Shown here: positions 1-6,887 of the stretch, in pieces
How positions within the stretch are numbered: position 1 is the stretch's first letter
How the letters are laid out: each line of letters opens with the position of its first letter
From: SAR202 cluster bacterium
GTDB lineage: Bacteria > Chloroflexota > Dehalococcoidia > SAR202 > CAJWER01
NCBI GenBank assembly: GCA_030740335.1
Contig: JASLXL010000107.1
Span: 1 to 16,388 of the forward strand
Direction of reading: 5' to 3'
DNA length: 16,388 nt
Translations under genes and position numbers: made by a program
Notes under the pieces: generated by a model
The model's database searches: none
What the model was told of the DNA's origin: nothing
What the model saw: the letters and a program-made list of their open reading frames with translations, nothing else

Positions 1-1539
1 GCTGTTGATCGGTCCGCCTGCGCCCTGGCCCAGACCGCAGAGCGACGCCGCTCCTACGACCTCCGCTAGTTCGCGCAACTCGTCTAGGTCTCCGGATGAA
101 CCGGCGCCTGATAGCAGCCGGTCGAGGGCGTCCACCATACGAGGTGTTCCCTCACGACAGGGTGTGCATTTACCGCAGGATTCGTCGGCATTGTACTTGG
201 CCAGGGAGCGCACCGCCTCCAGCACGTCTACGTTCTCGTCCAGCGCGATGACCCCGCCTGCGCCTAGCATCACCCCTGACTCATGGAGCATTCCTGGAGC
301 AATAGCGGTTTCGAGCATCGACTCTGGTAGGACGCCGCTCGACGGCCCTCCAACGGCGACCCCCGCGATCCCCTTCCCTCCGACGATGCCCCCGCCCAAT
401 CCGAACACGATCTCCCTCAACGTCGTGCCCATTGGGACTTCGACGACGCCCGGTCGTTCCACCGAGCCGCTCAGGCTGATCACCTTCGTCCCCGTTGCTT
501 TTTCAGAGCCGATCTCGGCGAACTCGGCTGCGCCGTGAGCCATGATGACTGGCACGCTTGCAAGTGTTTCAGCGTTGTTAATTACCGTTGGCCTGCCGAA
601 CAAACCTGCTTCAGTCGGGAATGGTGGTCGGAGGCGCGGCTCTCGACGATCACCTTCCATGGTGTTGAGCAGAGTCGTCTCCTCCCCGCAGACGTATCCT
701 CCGGCGCCGCGCCGCACGGTGACGCTCATGTTGTATCCGGATCCAAGGACGTCTTCGCCGATGATTCCAACCTGCGCAGCCTGATCCACCGCCTGTTGCA
801 TTCTTTGTGTCGACAACTCGGCCTCAGCATTGATGTAGATATATATGGTGTGAACGCCCGCGGCGTAGGCTGCTATGAGCGCGCCCTCGATGATTCGGTG
901 TGGCACGCCCTCCATTACATGGCGGTCTTTAAATATGCCGGGCTCGCCCTCCTCGCAGTTCACCACAACGTAGCGATCAGGGGATGGAAACTTGCGCGCT
1001 GACCCCCATTTCATGGCGGCAGGGAAGTACGCACCGCCACGGCCAAGCAGTCCCGACGCCTTCACCTCATCAATGACCTTTTCCTGTGGCGCTCCGAGGG
1101 CCTTTGCCAACCCAGCGTAGCCGCCTGTGAGTAGGTACTCGTCTATGGCAGTGAGGGCGATCTCACCACAGCCGTGCAGTACTACTCGATGCTGACCGGC
1201 GTAGGGGGACGTGGCCTCGTTTTGTTTGGGTAGGCTGGTGGACTCCAAGATTCGGCGCGCGTCTTTGGTCGTTACGCCGCCGAACACGCTGCGTACGCCG
1301 TCGGGCGCGGTAACTACGACCCTGGGAGCGTCGTAGCAGTCACCGTCGCAGCCTGCCGTGACAATGTATGCAGAGTCGGGAGCCTGACTTGCAAGTGCGT
1401 CAGCCACCTGGACTGAGTCCACTGAACTGGAGCAGTGGCCGACCTGTACGACGATACGGGTTTTGCCGTTGTATGCCGCCGCACGACGCGCCGCTGATGC
1501 CTTGAGGTCGTCGCGGGCCCGCTGTGTATGAGATGTCAT
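1..1539 (-). CDS. NuoF-like NADH-binding FMN/[4Fe-4S] flavoprotein subunit (partial, C-terminus cut by window edge)
   Basis: Diaphorase-type subunit that exchanges electrons between NAD(H), FMN and iron-sulfur clusters in the cytoplasm. I translated 513 residues by hand from the ATG at 1539. The order is: a thioredoxin-like N-terminal domain (about 28-105) with C36 and the C-x3-C pair C64/C68, candidate [2Fe-2S] ligands as in NuoF-like subunits of soluble hydrogenases and formate dehydrogenases; the FMN-site glycine motif GRGGAYFP (166-173) followed by NCEEGEPG (194-201); the nucleotide-site segment GAGGYVCGEE (278-287); and the [4Fe-4S] ligands C455, C458, C461 (SCGKCTPCREG) and C501 (SLCGLG). 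The ATG overlaps the upstream stop as ATGA, so translation is coupled to the NuoE-like gene. The frame is still open at position 1; related subunits may end with extra ferredoxin-like clusters, which cannot be seen here. It is not part of a complete complex I operon. Family assignment is secure; its role as AOR partner is inferred from gene order. Confidence 0.95.
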   Translation of the reverse strand, partial: MTSHTQRARDDLKASAARRAAAYNGKTRIVVQVGHCSSSVDSVQVADALASQAPDSAYIVTAGCDGDCYDAPRVVVTAPDGVRSVFGGVTTKDARRILESTSLPKQNEATSPYAGQHRVVLHGCGEIALTAIDEYLLTGGYAGLAKALGAPQEKVIDEVKASGLLGRGGAYFPAAMKWGSARKFPSPDRYVVVNCEEGEPGIFKDRHVMEGVPHRIIEGALIAAYAAGVHTIYIYINAEAELSTQRMQQAVDQAAQVGIIGEDVLGSGYNMSVTVRRGAGGYVCGEETTLLNTMEGDRREPRLRPPFPTEAGLFGRPTVINNAETLASVPVIMAHGAAEFAEIGSEKATGTKVISLSGSVERPGVVEVPMGTTLREIVFGLGGGIVGGKGIAGVAVGGPSSGVLPESMLETAIAPGMLHESGVMLGAGGVIALDENVDVLEAVRSLAKYNADESCGKCTPCREGTPRMVDALDRLLSGAGSSGDLDELRELAEVVGAASLCGLGQGAGGPINS

Positions 1540-1994
1540 ATAGAGGGCGCCTCTCTGGCAGCGGCCTTCACTTTTTCGACGGTGGCGCGTCCTATCCAGT
1601 CATGGTCCCATTTCACCACAGGGGCCACTGCGCACATGTAGCCGCATGGCACCTCCTCAATAGTTATGTTGCCATTTTTCGCCGAGTCAATTTCCTGCTT
1701 TGTGCGTTCGAGGAGGTCTTGGCTGCCGTTGGCCCGGCAGCCAAGACCCGTGCATATCTTGATCACGTGGCTGGCTGGCTTCGAAGTGCTCAACTCGGTG
1801 TAGCTGGTGGCGGCCCCGTAGACCTCGCTGGATGGGATGCCAAGGTGCCAGCCCGCCACCTCCATTGCCCAGCCGGGCAGGTAACCGTGTTCGTCTTGAA
1901 TGTAGTGCAAGGCGGGGAGCAGTTGGCTGCGCTCCCTGGGGAACCTCTCGCGCAATATGGCGCGCAGCTCATTTCGTTGAGTCCGATCAGCCAA
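1536..1994 (-). CDS. NuoE-like [2Fe-2S] thioredoxin-fold subunit (24 kDa type)
   Basis: Small electron-transfer subunit that docks on NuoF-like flavoproteins. The four [2Fe-2S] ligands are visible as C81-x4-C86 (CTGLGC) and C117-x3-C121 (CGYMC), with the usual helical N-terminal part (HYIQDEHGYLP, 30-40) and the conserved VYGAATSY turn (58-65). I place the start at a TTG at 1994, not at the more upstream in-frame codons (2033, 2090) that lie deep inside aor. A GGAGG sits 6 nt before this TTG, and the resulting 152 residues match the usual family length of about 150-165. The start overlaps the end of aor by 8 nt and the stop overlaps the next ATG, so aor, this gene and the NuoF-like gene are translationally coupled. 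This supports one complex, which remains an inference. Confidence 0.94.
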   Translation of the reverse strand: MADRTQRNELRAILRERFPRERSQLLPALHYIQDEHGYLPGWAMEVAGWHLGIPSSEVYGAATSYTELSTSKPASHVIKICTGLGCRANGSQDLLERTKQEIDSAKNGNITIEEVPCGYMCAVAPVVKWDHDWIGRATVEKVKAAAREAPSI

Positions 1995-3840
1995 TCTTGG
2001 CCTCCGTCGATGTCGTATGTGCGACGAGAGCATCGAGCCCGAGCTCGGCAACCTTTGCGTCTGGGATGTTCCCGTCAGCCGTCCAGTCACGGGCCTCGTA
2101 GTATGCCGAGACCATCATGTCCAGGTCGTCCGCCGATATGCTCGCACCGGCGGCCACTCCATCAGGCAACGCCTCTTGCAGGACCCGCTGAGGGAGCGTG
2201 TCGTCGGCTCGGGTCCATCCCTCGCGCACATTGAAGAGCTTCTTCATGTTGTTGATCCGCTCACCGGCCTTTTGAAGCTGCTCGGAGGACATGGACCAGC
2301 CTGTGAGGTCTTGGTATATCTCAGCTGACTCCCCGTAGAAGTCGTGGAAGGCCTTGCGGAGAAATTTACACCATATAAGCGAGTCGAGTACTGCTGAGAA
2401 GTCTTCCCCCTCTGCTGTGATTTTGCCGCGTTCGCGGCTGGCCTGCAGTCGGTCGAGCCTGTCGGAGAGGTCTGCTTCGTATGCCGACGCACGGTTGTGG
2501 CATGCGCCACGGGTGCTGACGGCCAGCGCGAGAGCCAGAGTCTGTAGAGATCGTGGCTCGTATCCGGGCATTTCAAGGCCCTTGACGTGCATGGCCCATG
2601 CTCCTGAACCCTGTCCGACCTTCTGTGCGGCGATACGACTGCCATCGGCGAGGAGGTCGCCCAGACCTTCACGGTCGCCGATCAGGTGCAGGCAAGCGAT
2701 CACGGCCTCGTCGTTTCCGAACTCTAGTGCGATGCCGCCCGTGTCCGCGTCTGTGAGCAGGCCCTTTTCGTAGCACTCCATGGCCCATGCAATAGTGGCC
2801 CCAGCACTGATGGTGTCCACGCCAAGCTCGTCGCACAGGGTCGATGCGCGGATCACCGTGTTGGCGTCTTTTATGCCCACCAACGGGCCCAGGGCGAAAC
2901 CTGACTCATACTCGACCCTGCCGGTCGCGGAGGGCCCCTTATCGGTCGTAGTCATGATGTGCTCGCACCCGATGGTGCAGTTGGCGCAGTGTGCGTTCTT
3001 CGTGAAGTGGGCCTCGTGAAACAACTCGCCATTGACCGCTTCGGCCTCTTCGAAAGTCGACTGTTGGAAATTCCGGGTGGGCAGGGTGCCGAGGCGGTTC
3101 AACACCGAGACGTTGGCCATGGTGCCCAGCGTCCGGTACTTTTCTGTGGCTGGGCCCAGGCTTCGGATTCCGAGGTCGCGGCCGACATCGGCCAACGCCG
3201 CCGGGTCGTGGACCGGCATGGCATTCGTTCCTCGAAACGCTATTGCCTTGAGATTCTTAGATCCCATGACGGCCCCGGGACCTGTGCGTGCCGCCTGCCG
3301 CCCGCCGTCGTTGCTGATGCTGGCAAAACGCACCAGCCGCTCACCGGCAGGTCCGATGCACGCGACCCTTGTGCGCAACCCGAGGCGGTGCTTTACGCGG
3401 CTCTCCGTCTCGAAGGTGGATAGCCCTGCCAGGTCGTCAGCATCAATGTATCGCACCTTGCCGTCCTCGATCGATAACAATGTCAGGCTTTCACTCTTGC
3501 CGGTGATTACCAGTGCGTCGCACCCCGTCTTCTTTAGTTCTGTGGCGAGGTAGGACGAGGAGAGCGAATCACCGATGAACCCCGTCAGGGGTGATTTCGT
3601 GACCACGGCGAACTTGCTGGATGTTGTGAGGCGGCTACCGACCAGAGGGCTGGCCGCGAATATCAGCGGATTATCGGGTGATAGGGCAGGGGTGCCGGGT
3701 GGACAGTGGCGGTACAGTAGGTAGGCTCCCAGGCCTGTTCCGCCGATGAAGGCCTGCAGCACAGTCGGGTCCAGGGCCTCCCAACGCGTCTGCCGTGTGG
3801 TGAGGTCTACGATCAGCGCTTTGCCATGGTAGCCGTACAC
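1987..3840 (-). CDS. aor: Tungsten/molybdenum aldehyde:ferredoxin oxidoreductase (AOR family)
   Basis: Oxidises aldehydes to carboxylic acids (reversibly in several members) at a W or Mo bis-pyranopterin site next to one [4Fe-4S] cluster. With the GTG start at 3840 the protein has 617 residues, close to the family's usual 600-630. The N-terminus (YGYHGKALIVDL) matches the family's characteristic opening. Cluster ligands are C285-x2-C288-x3-C292 (CANCTIGC) and C491 (LIWCKF), within three positions of the ligands C288, C291, C295 and C494 of the Pyrococcus furiosus enzyme. Conserved pterin-region blocks such as GPGAVMGSKNLKAI and TRGACHNRA are present. The start is 4 nt after the sulfur-carrier stop, with a G-rich stretch upstream; a longer reading frame from 3909 would overlap that gene by 65 nt and adds a Cys-rich tail foreign to the family. 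Substrate cannot be read from sequence. The NuoE/NuoF-like genes that follow suggest NAD(H) as acceptor in addition to, or instead of, ferredoxin. Confidence 0.96.
   Translation of the reverse strand: MYGYHGKALIVDLTTRQTRWEALDPTVLQAFIGGTGLGAYLLYRHCPPGTPALSPDNPLIFAASPLVGSRLTTSSKFAVVTKSPLTGFIGDSLSSSYLATELKKTGCDALVITGKSESLTLLSIEDGKVRYIDADDLAGLSTFETESRVKHRLGLRTRVACIGPAGERLVRFASISNDGGRQAARTGPGAVMGSKNLKAIAFRGTNAMPVHDPAALADVGRDLGIRSLGPATEKYRTLGTMANVSVLNRLGTLPTRNFQQSTFEEAEAVNGELFHEAHFTKNAHCANCTIGCEHIMTTTDKGPSATGRVEYESGFALGPLVGIKDANTVIRASTLCDELGVDTISAGATIAWAMECYEKGLLTDADTGGIALEFGNDEAVIACLHLIGDREGLGDLLADGSRIAAQKVGQGSGAWAMHVKGLEMPGYEPRSLQTLALALAVSTRGACHNRASAYEADLSDRLDRLQASRERGKITAEGEDFSAVLDSLIWCKFLRKAFHDFYGESAEIYQDLTGWSMSSEQLQKAGERINNMKKLFNVREGWTRADDTLPQRVLQEALPDGVAAGASISADDLDMMVSAYYEARDWTADGNIPDAKVAELGLDALVAHTTSTEAKIG
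2001..2005 (-). promoter_or_regulatory. Ribosome-binding site for the NuoE-like gene
   Basis: GGAGG on the minus strand inside the 3' end of aor, 6 nt before the TTG at 1994. It decides the start of the NuoE-like gene, because the upstream ATG at 2033 would enlarge the overlap with aor to 47 nt. Confidence 0.7.
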
Positions 3841-3844
3841 AGGA

Positions 3845-4156
3845 TCAGCCCCCGGCCTGGCTAGAGAACAACAGCACAGAATCCCCTTGTTCCAGGTCAA
3901 GGCGTTCACCTGACAGGAAACGACTGCCGTTGATATTCAAGGTGTAGCTGGCCAGGAATCCGTCGCCATCCTCTTGAACTGCGACGCCCGCCAACTCAGG
4001 GCATTCTTGTACCAGAGCATTGGCGAGCCAAGACACATTGCCGGTTGCTTCCACGATCAGCTCGACCGAGCGCTTGCCTGATGCAATGCTGGCCATTCCA
4101 AATAGCTCCACGACGATGTTAATGCGGCTCAGAACGTCTTTGGGTGCTAGGGCCAT
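3845..4156 (-). CDS. MoaD/ThiS-family sulfur-carrier protein
   Basis: Small beta-grasp protein of 103 residues ending in Gly-Gly (FSSQAGG). In MoaD and ThiS this tail is adenylated and thiocarboxylated to donate sulfur during pterin-dithiolene or thiazole synthesis. The N-terminal strand (INIVVELFGMASIASG) and the late segment LDLEQGDSVLLFS are typical of MoaD-like proteins. It lies 2 nt after mobA and 4 nt before aor. Its most likely job is therefore sulfur delivery for the AOR pterin cofactor, as a dedicated MoaD paralogue. A MoaE partner is not in the window. The first residues (MALAPKDVLSR) precede the fold and an internal start cannot be excluded. Identification rests on length, the GG end and context, since these proteins are poorly conserved. 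Confidence 0.85.
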   Translation of the reverse strand: MALAPKDVLSRINIVVELFGMASIASGKRSVELIVEATGNVSWLANALVQECPELAGVAVQEDGDGFLASYTLNINGSRFLSGERLDLEQGDSVLLFSSQAGG

Positions 4157-4158
4157 GT

Positions 4159-4770
4159 CTAGTGCCCCGCAGCCACGAGCGACTTCGCCCGGTCGAGGTC
4201 ATCCTGGGTGTTTATGTTGAAGAAGCTCAGGCGGCCCGGATCGAGGCGATCGACCTCATCCTCCATGATGTATCGGACACGCACGTTCTCGTAAAACCCG
4301 GTGATTTTTAACTTGCCTTGCTGGATCCTCTCCTCCAGGTGAGGAATGCAGACCTTGGAGTACAGGGCATGTGTGGGTTCGGGCCTGCCGTCCAAAATGG
4401 GCACTACGACCTCGTAGCCATCCGACAACTCAAGCATTCGTGAGAGGAGCGAGGGATTCAAGAAAGGCATGTCGCAGGCTACCACGAGAGCCCACTCGCC
4501 GTTGGCGGCCTGGAGGCCTGTGAAAATGCCTCCAAGGGAGCCACTGTCGGGGTAAACGTCTACCGCAACGAGTGAGTCCTTCGGAAGCGGCAACTCGGCG
4601 GCGCGATGTTCGTCGTTTACTACGACCACCGATTCATCGGTCAGGGTGGACAGCAAGGCTATCACCCTTCCGATTAGGGGCTGGCCCGCGAGCGGCTCCA
4701 GCGCTTTATTCCTACCAAGCCTGGTGCTCATGCCGCCAGCAAGGATGACTCCGGTGACCCGCAGCTTCAT
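4159..4770 (-). CDS. mobA: Molybdenum cofactor guanylyltransferase
   Basis: Transfers GMP from GTP to the Mo-pterin cofactor to make the dinucleotide form used by DMSO-reductase-family enzymes; cytoplasmic. The nucleotide-binding signature LAGGMSTRLGRNKAL lies near the N-terminus, followed by SGSLGGIFTGL, the metal-site block ACDMPFL, GRPEPTHALY and the C-terminal NINTQDDL, all typical of MobA. Three in-frame ATGs are close together (4794, 4776, 4770). I chose 4770 because GGGAG lies 7 nt upstream, giving 203 residues against a usual length of about 190-210. It is separated from the upstream moeA fusion gene by 122 nt containing an inverted repeat and lies 2 nt before the sulfur-carrier gene. 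Classical AOR cofactors are not nucleotidylated, so MobA here is somewhat unexpected; it may serve other enzymes. Confidence 0.93.
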   Translation of the reverse strand: MKLRVTGVILAGGMSTRLGRNKALEPLAGQPLIGRVIALLSTLTDESVVVVNDEHRAAELPLPKDSLVAVDVYPDSGSLGGIFTGLQAANGEWALVVACDMPFLNPSLLSRMLELSDGYEVVVPILDGRPEPTHALYSKVCIPHLEERIQQGKLKITGFYENVRVRYIMEDEVDRLDPGRLSFFNINTQDDLDRAKSLVAAGH

Positions 4771-4777
4771 TTCCATA

Positions 4778-4782
4778 CTCCC
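4778..4782 (-). promoter_or_regulatory. Ribosome-binding site deciding the mobA start
   Basis: GGGAG on the minus strand, 7 nt before the ATG at 4770. The two earlier in-frame ATGs (4776 and 4794) have no comparable site at a workable distance. Confidence 0.5.
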
Positions 4783-4818
4783 AGCTAGTCGCATCAGCGT
4801 ACCATACCCAGATTACTG

Positions 4819-4892
4819 CCACAGAGATCACGGAGGGCACAGAGGGAATGACTTATAAATTATTTGTTGCCTGAATTCCGTGTTCTCTGTGG
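4819..4892. repeat. CCACAGAG-type inverted repeat between the moeA fusion gene and mobA
   Basis: The left arm CCACAGAGATCACGG (4819-4833) and the right arm CCGTGTTCTCTGTGG (4878-4892) are reverse complements at 14 of 15 positions, separated by 44 nt that include a second CACAGAGG block and an AT-rich centre. The right arm abuts the TAA stop (4893-4895) of the moeA fusion gene. CACAGAG-rich intergenic repeats of this style recur, from memory, in many environmental bacterial genomes. Copy number here cannot be tested. It could form a long hairpin in the operon mRNA; there is no T-run, so it is not a standard terminator. Confidence 0.65.
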
Positions 4893-6839
4893 TTAATCGT
4901 CCTCCAGTCTGGCCACTACCTCCCCCATACGCGACGTGTCATAGCCGCTTAGTGCGTCGACCTTTTGCCTGAAGGAGTCGTCTCTAATCAGCTCCAGCAA
5001 CGGCGCGAGGTCCTCACCTTCGTAGAAACTAGTCGGGATTGCCAGGTCGTACTGCTCGTTGGCCAGGGGTATGAAGTCGGTACCGACCGCCCTGGCAGCC
5101 GAGAGAATCCCTAGCCCCGCGTCGGCGTTCCCACCGGCAACAGTCGCAGCGACCGCCAGATGTGTGTACTCCTCTCGCACGTAGCCACGAATGCTGCTCG
5201 CCGGGATGTCGGCGCCGCCCAGCAGGTGATCGAGTAGAAGGCGGGTACCGGAGCCGTGCTGCCTGTTTACGAATGTAACGTCTTCACGTGCCAGGTCCGC
5301 CAGGCCGGTAATACCCATCGGATTGCCACAGGGCACAAGCAGGCCCTGAACACGACCAACGAGGGCCACCAGCACTATCGGTATTCCCTTGAGGTGGCGG
5401 CGTATGTAAGACAAGTTGTATTCGCCCGTCGACTCGTCCAGCAGGTGGGTGCCTGCGAGGTGTGCCTCCCCTCGCGACAGCGCCAGCAGGCCGCCCAGAC
5501 TACCGACGTTCGACGATGCGAGATTGCGACCGGGGTTCTGCCGGCTTAATTCGCTCGCGAGGAGGTCGAGGACCACGTCGTGGCTGCCGGTGGATACGAT
5601 AGCGTCGGAGATTTCTTCTTTGGAGGCGAGCAGCTCCACATCGACGGTTGTCCCGGCGTCTACCCCCTCTGAGAAGCGGGGGATTATCACCAGGCCATCT
5701 GCCCGTACCAGTGACATGATGACCCCGGCGCCGCGCTGAATAGGGGTAGCAACCGTCCGTTTCCCGACGACTCCGAGCCTCACTCGTAGGTACTCGTCCT
5801 CGCCCATGGGGGAGAGTACTTTGCGCGTCAACACCGCTGTGGCTTTCTCCCGTGTACGCGGCTTCAGTCCTAGCTTGATCTCCACAAGCGGTTTTAGGAA
5901 CAACTCCAAGGTGAGAGCTGCCGATACAGAATAGCCAGGAATGCCGAGGATAGGCTTTTCGTTCACTATTCCCAGTACCACCGGGTGTCCGGGTCTGATG
6001 GCGACGCCGTGGACCAGCAACTCGCCCATCTCTTCGACCAACGAGGCCGTATAGTCCTCCGAACCGGCAGAGGAACCGGCATTTAAGACTACCACGTCGT
6101 ATTCACCAAGGGCGTCGAAGAGCGCGGCCTTTAGCAGGTGTGGGACGTCGGGAACAGGGTTCATCACGACGGCGTCAGCGCCCCACTCATTCGCCATAGC
6201 AGCCAGCATCAGCCCATTTGACTCTATGATGCCCCCAGGACGTGGCGTTGCTCCGGGTGGCACTAGTTCAGAGCCCGTAGGAATGATGCTTATGTTGGGA
6301 CGGCGGCGGACCGTAACTTCGGATAGGCCGGCGGCAGCGCATGCCGCCAGGTCGTAGGGCCGAAGTCGCCGACCCTCGGGTAATACTAGTTCTGTAGCCA
6401 CGATGTCTTCACCGAGGGGCCGGACGTTGTGGTAGGGAGGCACTGCGGATCGCAGTTCGATCTTGTCGTCGTCCACACGCCGAACTACCTCTATCATGGC
6501 GACCGCGTCGAACCCCGCTGGCATGAGGTCGCCCGTGTCGATCCACTTAGCTTGCTCGCCAACCGTGAGAGTTATGGGCGCGGTCTCGGTAGCTCCGACC
6601 GTGTCGACTGATCTCACGGCAGCGCCGTCCATGGCCGCGGCATCGTAGTGTGGGGAGGATCGTCGAGCCCAAATGGGGCTTGCGGTGGTTCTTCCGGCTG
6701 CCCCTGCCAGAGGGATGGATTCCGAACCGGAGCGGTTCGTCGCACCCGCAGCCTTGAGCGCGTCCATGAACTTGGCGAGTGCATCCGTGAGAGGGATGTC
6801 GTCCAGGTAGTATCGTCTGTCGTGTTTCTGAGTATCCAA
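4893..6839 (-). CDS. moeA: Molybdopterin molybdotransferase MoeA fused to a periplasmic-type molybdate/tungstate-binding domain
   Basis: A 648-residue fusion. Residues 10 to about 410 are a MoeA, which inserts molybdate or tungstate into adenylylated pterin: MDG motif (70-72), PPYHNVRPLGEDI (133-145), PTGSELVPPG (187-196), NAGSSAGSEDY (253-263) and GIPGYSVSAAL (299-309). The last has Tyr where the stand-alone MoeA next door has the usual Asn (GLPGNPVSA). Residues 415-648 are a type-2 periplasmic-binding-protein-like domain of the kind found fused to MoeA or to ModE-like regulators (NVGSLGGLLAL, FVNRQHGSGTR, THLAVAATVAGGNADAGLGI). There is no signal peptide, so it acts in the cytoplasm, presumably as an oxyanion sensor or feeder. 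The start is a TTG at 6839 with GGGGA 6 nt upstream; the next in-frame Met (26) would remove conserved N-terminal sequence. It follows the other moeA by 48 nt. Confidence 0.93.
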   Translation of the reverse strand: MDTQKHDRRYYLDDIPLTDALAKFMDALKAAGATNRSGSESIPLAGAAGRTTASPIWARRSSPHYDAAAMDGAAVRSVDTVGATETAPITLTVGEQAKWIDTGDLMPAGFDAVAMIEVVRRVDDDKIELRSAVPPYHNVRPLGEDIVATELVLPEGRRLRPYDLAACAAAGLSEVTVRRRPNISIIPTGSELVPPGATPRPGGIIESNGLMLAAMANEWGADAVVMNPVPDVPHLLKAALFDALGEYDVVVLNAGSSAGSEDYTASLVEEMGELLVHGVAIRPGHPVVLGIVNEKPILGIPGYSVSAALTLELFLKPLVEIKLGLKPRTREKATAVLTRKVLSPMGEDEYLRVRLGVVGKRTVATPIQRGAGVIMSLVRADGLVIIPRFSEGVDAGTTVDVELLASKEEISDAIVSTGSHDVVLDLLASELSRQNPGRNLASSNVGSLGGLLALSRGEAHLAGTHLLDESTGEYNLSYIRRHLKGIPIVLVALVGRVQGLLVPCGNPMGITGLADLAREDVTFVNRQHGSGTRLLLDHLLGGADIPASSIRGYVREEYTHLAVAATVAGGNADAGLGILSAARAVGTDFIPLANEQYDLAIPTSFYEGEDLAPLLELIRDDSFRQKVDALSGYDTSRMGEVVARLEDD

Positions 6840-6845
6840 ACGTAG

Positions 6846-6850
6846 TCCCC
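6846..6850 (-). promoter_or_regulatory. Ribosome-binding site for the TTG start of the moeA fusion gene
   Basis: GGGGA on the minus strand, 6 nt before the TTG at 6839. It supports this non-ATG start, which keeps the whole MoeA N-terminal region. Confidence 0.5.
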
Positions 6851-6887
6851 AGGTGGCCGAGAGTGTTTTCTGCGGTTCACCAGTAAT

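Noticed and set aside
5..538. Plus-strand open frame of 177 codons at the left edge
   Set aside because: It is antisense to the NuoF-like gene and rich in Ser/Pro/Thr with no domain, as expected for the complement of a GC-rich coding strand.
1..1994. Part of a respiratory complex I operon
   Set aside because: The NuoE and NuoF-like genes directly follow aor with overlapping frames and no nuoA-D genes precede them. The NuoF N-terminal thioredoxin-like domain points to soluble diaphorase-type complexes.
1524..2234. Long plus-strand open frame of 236 codons
   Set aside because: It lies antisense to the NuoE-like gene and the end of aor, both with intact cysteine motifs; the translation shows no recognisable family or fold.
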